A DNA stretch of 15,305 bases, from assembly GCA_016932295.1 (NCBI GenBank), contig JAFGDC010000215.1, positions 1 through 15,305 of the forward strand. Reading direction: 5' to 3'. Below, piece by piece: positions 13,931 to 15,305 of the stretch (positions within the stretch are counted from its first letter, which is position 1; each line of letters opens with the position of its first letter). The DNA is from a candidate division CSSED10-310 bacterium (GTDB taxonomy: Bacteria; CSSED10-310; JAFGDC01). The notes beneath the pieces are model-generated. The model was not told the DNA's origin. It did no database searches and saw only the letters and a program-made list of their open reading frames with translations. The translations under genes and the position numbers were made by a program.

Positions 13931-15277
13931 TCAGGGCGGGTCGGGAGGAGCCGCGGCATCGCGGGATCGCTCCACCACTGAACCCAACAGGTCGTAATCG
14001 AAGGATTCGCTGATTCGCACCGGTGCGTTCGTCCCGATTTCCGCCCATCCGTCGTTGATCAGGATCACCCCGTCCACTTCCGGCGCCTGCCAGGCGGCGC
14101 GCCCCTGCAACAGGTGCTCGCTCTCCTCCGACACGCCGTCGATGCTCACCTCGAGCACCTTGCCGACATACTCCGCCAGCCACCGCCGCGATCGTTCGCG
14201 ATGGTCCTCCATGAGCAGATCCCGGCGCTCCGCCGCCACCATTGCCGGCACCTTGCCGGCAGCCCTGGCGGCGGCCGTGCCCGTTTCCTTTGAGTAGGTG
14301 AACACGCCCAGGTGATGAAACCCCGATGCTCCCAAGAACCGGCGCAGTTCCGCGAAATTTTCGTCCGTTTCGCCGGGAAATCCGACCAGCACGGTGGTTC
14401 GAAACACCATATCCGGTCTGACCAGCCGGAATGCCGCCAGCAGTTCCTCGATACGGTCACGGCCATACCCACGGCCCATCCGCCGCAATACGTCATCGGC
14501 GGCGTGCTGGATTGGCAGATCGATGTATGGCGCCAACCGGCGACTCGATCCGAACAGGTTCACCAGTTCCGCGGTCACGTGGGCTGGATGCGCGTACATC
14601 AATCGGACGGTGAAGTCCCCGTCCAGATTGTCAAGCTCTCTCAGCAGGCCGGCTATGCCGGTGCCGTCGTCACGGTCGCGTCCGTACGCCGCCGTGTCCT
14701 GGGCGATCAGGATCAATTCGCCGAAGCCGGCCGCGGCCAGACCCCGGGCTTCGGCGATCACCTCATCGATGGAGCGGCTGCGCAGCCTGCCTCTGATCAA
14801 GGGGATGGCACAGTAGGCGCACCGGTTGTCGCAGCCGTCGGAAATTTTAAGGTAGGCATGGGTTCGGGGCGTCGACGGCAGCCTGCCACCATCCGCCAGT
14901 GCCAGCACCGGCGGCCGGCCGGTGTGAAGCGGCCTGCCTCCCGTCAGTACTTCTTCGAGGATCGCCGGCATCGATTCGATGAATCCCGGTCCCACCACCG
15001 CGGCGGCTTCGTGCAGTTCACGGTGCAGTTCGTCGCCGAACCGTTCCGCCATGCAGCCCGCTACCACTATCCGGCGGTTGTCCGTCTCCGCCGCCAGCCG
15101 CAGGATGGTGTCGATTGATTCTTCCCGGGCCGCGGCGATGAAGCCGCAAGTATTGACCACCAGCACATCGGCGCCTGCCGGCTCCGTGGTCAATCGCCAG
15201 CCGGCGCGGTTCAGGGCGGCGGCCATGAGTTCCGCATCCACGGTATTCTTGGGGCAGCCCAGGGTGATGATGTACAC
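13931..15277 (-). CDS. rimO: RimO, ribosomal protein S12 methylthiotransferase
   Basis: Radical-SAM enzyme that adds a methylthio group to the conserved aspartate of ribosomal protein S12; 448 residues from the GTG at 15277. The N-terminal cluster domain has Cys8 in LGCPKN (the RimO form of this motif), Cys44 in NTCGF and Cys75 in AGCMAE. The radical-SAM cluster is Cys149-x3-Cys153-x2-Cys156. RLMYAHPAHVT and YIDLPIQHA also fit RimO rather than MiaB, and a TRAM domain covers about residues 365-430. The reading frame stays open from 15277 to the window edge, with no start codon and only a weak ribosome site, so the true start may lie outside. It heads the minus-strand housekeeping group, and its relation to cinA is synteny rather than function. 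Confidence 0.93.
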   Translation of the reverse strand: MYIITLGCPKNTVDAELMAAALNRAGWRLTTEPAGADVLVVNTCGFIAAAREESIDTILRLAAETDNRRIVVAGCMAERFGDELHRELHEAAAVVGPGFIESMPAILEEVLTGGRPLHTGRPPVLALADGGRLPSTPRTHAYLKISDGCDNRCAYCAIPLIRGRLRSRSIDEVIAEARGLAAAGFGELILIAQDTAAYGRDRDDGTGIAGLLRELDNLDGDFTVRLMYAHPAHVTAELVNLFGSSRRLAPYIDLPIQHAADDVLRRMGRGYGRDRIEELLAAFRLVRPDMVFRTTVLVGFPGETDENFAELRRFLGASGFHHLGVFTYSKETGTAAARAAGKVPAMVAAERRDLLMEDHRERSRRWLAEYVGKVLEVSIDGVSEESEHLLQGRAAWQAPEVDGVILINDGWAEIGTNAPVRISESFDYDLLGSVVERSRDAAAPPDPP

Positions 15278-15305
15278 CGATCGTCCGATGGTGTCACGGG
15301 TGGGA

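Noticed and set aside
1..15305. CRISPR arrays, insertion sequences, tRNA or rRNA genes, toxin-antitoxin or phage-defence genes
   Set aside because: I looked for spaced repeats, transposase motifs, cloverleaf-like short genes and small toxin pairs, and found none that hold up.

Overview
The window is high-GC DNA from a Gram-negative bacterium. The Gram-negative assignment rests on an Mla/MCE-type phospholipid transporter with a PqiC-like outer-membrane lipoprotein, two lipoprotein signal peptides and a Sec signal peptide. The order rimO, cinA, thpR, recA on one strand is housekeeping synteny seen in several proteobacterial and related lineages. A Desulfobacterota-like (deltaproteobacterial) source is my guess, but nothing here fixes the phylum.

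Layout. Positions 1-343 are intergenic apart from a possible gene start running off the left edge on the minus strand; they hold an inverted repeat and an 11-bp tandem repeat. A large secreted transglutaminase-like protein follows (344-3283, plus). Next is a tightly packed plus-strand operon (3379-8317): a small protein made of two DUF4177-like repeats, a STAS-MlaE permease, an MlaF ATPase, an MlaD/MCE protein, a PqiC-like lipoprotein and a glycerate 2-kinase. From the permease on, neighbouring genes overlap or nearly touch. This operon converges on a minus-strand block.

The minus-strand block, read in its own direction (right to left), is rimO, cinA, thpR, recA, a MarR-family regulator, a secreted FMN-binding-domain protein and an ApbE flavin transferase lipoprotein. 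The last two form a minimal extracytoplasmic flavinylation pair: ApbE would attach FMN covalently to a Ser/Thr of the FMN-binding protein. The MarR gene just upstream has its own promoter-like sequence with an overlapping inverted repeat, and is a candidate regulator of itself and possibly of the flavin pair.

How the parts work together. The Mla-like operon should move phospholipids between inner and outer membranes. The permease carries its own STAS domain, as fused counterparts of MlaB do, and no periplasmic MlaC is present. Glycerate kinase is translationally coupled to the end of this operon without an obvious mechanistic link. I see no CRISPR array, insertion sequence, tRNA, rRNA or defence system. 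The least ordinary items are the exact 50-residue internal duplication in the small protein, the Ser in place of Thr at the predicted flavin acceptor site, and the multidomain secreted transglutaminase-like protein.
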